Positions 6,898 through 8,690 of a stretch of 8,690 nucleotides of DNA are shown here, in pieces (the first letter of the stretch is position 1; every line of letters starts with the position of its first letter). The stretch comes from Burkholderiaceae bacterium (GTDB taxonomy: Bacteria > Pseudomonadota > Gammaproteobacteria > Burkholderiales > Burkholderiaceae). Where the stretch lies: NCBI GenBank assembly GCA_947374315.1, contig CANCBK010000070.1:1-8690 (forward strand), given 5' to 3'. The translations under genes were made by a program, and so were the position numbers. Below the pieces are notes generated by a model. It had not been told where the DNA came from and made no database searches. It saw nothing but the letters and a program-made list of their open reading frames with translations.

Positions 6898-7353
6898 TTA
6901 CGCCAATTTATCTGCAGCACGTTTGACTGCCTTCTCAATACGCGAATAAGTACCGCAACGGCAAATATTTCCACTCATTGCATTCTTAATATCTTCAGAA
7001 TTCGGCTGCTTCTTTTTAGCCAAGAGATCTGCTGCCGACATCATTTGACCCGTCTGGCAATAGCCGCACTGTGGCACATCAAACTCCAGCCATGCGTCAT
7101 GTAAAGCGTGACCCACTTTCTCAGGCAAGCCTTCAAGCGTAGTGATTTTCTTTCCAGCAGCTGCAGATACCGGGATTGAGCAAGAGCGAATTGCGCTACC
7201 CTCAAGGTGGACCGTACAGGCGCCACAAAGAGCGGCACCACATCCATATTTTGGACTCGTCACATCTAGGTGATCCCGCAATACCCACAAAATAGGGGTC
7301 TCAGGATCTCCCTCAAAATTAACAGCATTACCGTTGAGATTGAAAGAAATCAT
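6898..7353 (-). CDS. [2Fe-2S] small subunit of the molybdenum hydroxylase (IorA-like)
   Basis: This 151-residue electron-transfer subunit passes electrons from the molybdenum centre of its partner to an outside acceptor. The N-terminal plant-ferredoxin-type domain has C38, C43, C46 and C58 (YGCGAALCGAC then SC) for one cluster. The C-terminal helical domain has C96 and C99 (QCGYCQTG) and C131 and C133 (NICRCGTY) for the second. All eight ligands are present and the length is standard for the family (about 150). Q95 before the second cluster and the G39-A40 spacing are as in IorA, CoxS and related subunits. There is no signal peptide, as expected if it is exported together with the Tat-bearing large subunit. 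The ATG at 7353 is preceded by a good GAGGG ribosome site seven to eight bases away. It is the first gene of the two-gene operon, starting 86 bases after the secA terminator. It has no FAD subunit neighbour, consistent with the IorAB two-subunit type. Confidence 0.93.
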   Translation of the reverse strand: MISFNLNGNAVNFEGDPETPILWVLRDHLDVTSPKYGCGAALCGACTVHLEGSAIRSCSIPVSAAAGKKITTLEGLPEKVGHALHDAWLEFDVPQCGYCQTGQMMSAADLLAKKKQPNSEDIKNAMSGNICRCGTYSRIEKAVKRAADKLA

Positions 7354-7403
7354 TGCGTCACCCTCTTTATATTTAATAGCTTGAATAATGACAGATCTTT
7401 AAT

Positions 7404-7431
7404 AATCCCGCCGATAGACTACTTAGGGATT
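7404..7431. repeat. Short inverted repeat upstream of the molybdenum hydroxylase operon
   Basis: AATCCC at 7404-7409 and GGGATT at 7426-7431 form a six-base perfect inverted repeat separated by 16 bases, about 50-80 bases before the small-subunit start. It lies between the secA terminator and the first gene, where an operator could be. Six-base arms occur often by chance, so this is only a candidate regulator site. No confident -35/-10 pair was found in the 86-base region. Confidence 0.2.
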
Positions 7432-7439
7432 TCACCAAG

Positions 7440-7467
7440 AAAAATGGCCCAGAGTTATCTGGGCCAT
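7440..7467 (-). terminator. Strong intrinsic terminator of secA
   Basis: Read on the minus strand, ATGGCCCAGA (7467-7458) pairs perfectly with TCTGGGCCAT (7453-7444) around a four-base loop, giving a ten-base stem, followed at once by TTTTT (counting the last stem base) and C. It begins 40 bases after the secA stop. The plus-strand side has no T run, so it acts in one direction. It should separate secA transcription from the following oxidoreductase operon. Confidence 0.88.
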
Positions 7468-7507
7468 GCATAGCAACTATTGATACCGCAATCACTACCT
7501 CACGGCA

Positions 7508-8690
7508 TCAGCTTAATGCGCCGCAGCAGTTCTTGTATTTTTTACCACTGCCACAGGTGCAAGGATCATTACGGCCCACTTTAGGGCCTGCACGCATTGG
7601 TGCCGGAGCAATTTCAATGGCTGCGCCACGATCACCCGTTGACCCAGCTACCTCGAGATCCGCATCTGCATGTTGATACTGAACATCTGAGAGTTTGGCT
7701 AAATCTTCATTCATTGACTCAGAAGCCTCATCCAACTCGCTTGCACTACGAATCTGTACTGTCATGATGTTTTTCACCACATCGTTCTTAATGACATTTA
7801 ATAACTCGCCATACAACTCAAATGCTTCTCGACGGTACTCTTGCTTTGGATCCTTCTGAGCGTAACCACGCAAATGGATGCCTTGACGCAGGTGATCCAA
7901 GGCAGCTAAATGTTCGCGCCAATGAGTGTCCAAGCTGTAAAGTAAAACAGAGCGCTCAAACCCAGCAAACGAAGCACGGCCAGAGAGTTCCACCTTGGCG
8001 TCATAAGTTTCTTTTGCTGTTTCTAGTACGCGCTCAACAATCTGCTCATCATCCATTGATGCAGAGCTTTCTACCCAATTCTTTAAATCAACAGTCAGAC
8101 CCCAGTCATTGGCTAGAACATTTTCTAACCCAAGCAAATCCCACTGCTCCTCCATGGACTCACGCGGAACATATAGCGCGCAAATACCACGCAAGACATC
8201 TTCACGTAAATTAGCAATCAACTCGCCAACATCGTTGCTTTCCAATACTTCGTTTCTTAATCGATAGGTTTCTTTACGCTGATCATTGGCAACATCGTCA
8301 TATTCCAGCAACTGCTTACGAATATCGAAGTTACGGCCCTCAACCTTGCGTTGAGCCGACTCGATAGAGCGAGTCACCATGCCTGCTTCGATAGGTTCGC
8401 CATCAGGCATTTTGAGGCGATCCATCACCGCACGCAAACGCTCTCCAGCAAAAATACGCAACAGAGAATCATCAAGGGATAGATAAAAGCGGGAAGAGCC
8501 GGAATCGCCTTGACGACCTGCGCGACCACGGAGCTGATTATCAATACGACGACTTTCGTGACGCTCCGTGCCGATGATATGCAAACCACCCGCAGCCAAT
8601 ACTTGATCATGCAAGCTTTGCCACTCATCTTGCAAGATCTTAATCTTGGCAGATTTTTCTGCCTCTGAGAAAGCCGCATCCGCTTGAATC
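7508..8690 (-). CDS. secA: Preprotein translocase motor ATPase SecA, C-terminal part (partial)
   Basis: This is the last 393 codons of secA; the frame is open through the window edge, so the start and the first nucleotide-binding half lie outside. SecA is the peripheral motor that pushes unfolded preproteins through SecYEG using ATP. Visible parts in order: the end of the second nucleotide-binding domain ([19 protein letters not shown], then helicase motif [13 protein letters not shown], near 8536-8507); the helical wing and scaffold region ([20 protein letters not shown]); the two-helix-finger neighbourhood ([19 protein letters not shown], then [13 protein letters not shown]); a variable linker; and the C-terminal zinc site [13 protein letters not shown] at 7561-7523, which binds SecB and phospholipids. 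The ligands are C-x-C-x8-CC, the second-to-last position as in most proteobacteria and the last a cysteine where E. coli has histidine. The gene ends with TGA and a strong terminator 40 bases later. Confidence 0.97.
   Translation of the reverse strand, partial: IQADAAFSEAEKSAKIKILQDEWQSLHDQVLAAGGLHIIGTERHESRRIDNQLRGRAGRQGDSGSSRFYLSLDDSLLRIFAGERLRAVMDRLKMPDGEPIEAGMVTRSIESAQRKVEGRNFDIRKQLLEYDDVANDQRKETYRLRNEVLESNDVGELIANLREDVLRGICALYVPRESMEEQWDLLGLENVLANDWGLTVDLKNWVESSASMDDEQIVERVLETAKETYDAKVELSGRASFAGFERSVLLYSLDTHWREHLAALDHLRQGIHLRGYAQKDPKQEYRREAFELYGELLNVIKNDVVKNIMTVQIRSASELDEASESMNEDLAKLSDVQYQHADADLEVAGSTGDRGAAIEIAPAPMRAGPKVGRNDPCTCGSGKKYKNCCGALS

Noticed and set aside
4763..7353. The oxidoreductase pair as carbon monoxide dehydrogenase (CoxSL) or a cytoplasmic xanthine dehydrogenase.
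   Set aside because: There is no FAD subunit, the large subunit has a Tat signal, and the motifs (SEMGQ, YWRSV, GGLGEVGVP) are IorB-like; the CoxL active-site loop was not seen.
7366..7402. TTAAAG ... TATTAA as a promoter for the molybdenum hydroxylase operon on the minus strand.
   Set aside because: The hexamers match the consensus at about three and four of six positions with an 18-base spacer in AT-rich DNA; not better than chance.
7822..8214. Plus-strand open frame of 130 codons opposite secA.
   Set aside because: It lies wholly antisense to well-conserved SecA sequence and its product resembles nothing known; a shadow frame.

Overview
The window reads as a chromosomal segment of a betaproteobacterium. 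The best fit is Burkholderiaceae, and Polynucleobacter-like is my guess from the moderate base composition, compact spacing and protein sequences. The core gene order (type IV pilus genes, coaE, zapD, a mutT-type Nudix gene, a DUF815 ATPase, argJ, secA) is one I know from Burkholderiales chromosomes. No transposase, integrase, tRNA, rRNA or CRISPR array is visible, and coding density is very high.

Left block, plus strand, 1-2147: the C-terminal end of pilC, then pilD, coaE and zapD. They overlap or lie 11 bases apart, so they are probably one transcript that links type IV pilus assembly with the last step of coenzyme A synthesis and Z-ring bundling. PilD is unusual: only the peptidase half is encoded, without the usual N-terminal cysteine-rich and methylase half.

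Middle block, minus strand, 4681 down to 2144: argJ, a DUF815 AAA+ ATPase and a MutT-type Nudix hydrolase, 11 and 13 bases apart and probably one operon. The Nudix gene converges on zapD and their stop codons overlap by four bases. The yacG gene that I expect after zapD in relatives is not there.

Right block, minus strand, 8690 down to 4763: the C-terminal 393 codons of secA, ending at a strong intrinsic terminator (7440-7467). It is followed by a two-gene operon for a periplasmic, Tat-exported molybdenum hydroxylase: a small [2Fe-2S] subunit and a large molybdopterin subunit of the isoquinoline 1-oxidoreductase (IorAB-like) type. This operon has its own hairpin at its end (4708-4738). In relatives I expect secA next to argJ, so the oxidoreductase pair looks like an accessory module placed between two core genes. 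Its substrate cannot be told from the sequence.

No wholly new system is evident. The points most worth a second look are the short PilD, the inserted molybdenum hydroxylase, the tight argJ promoter/start arrangement and the loss of yacG at the zapD/mutT junction. No intergenic stretch exceeds 300 bases; the longest (7354-7507) holds the secA terminator and the upstream region of the oxidoreductase operon.
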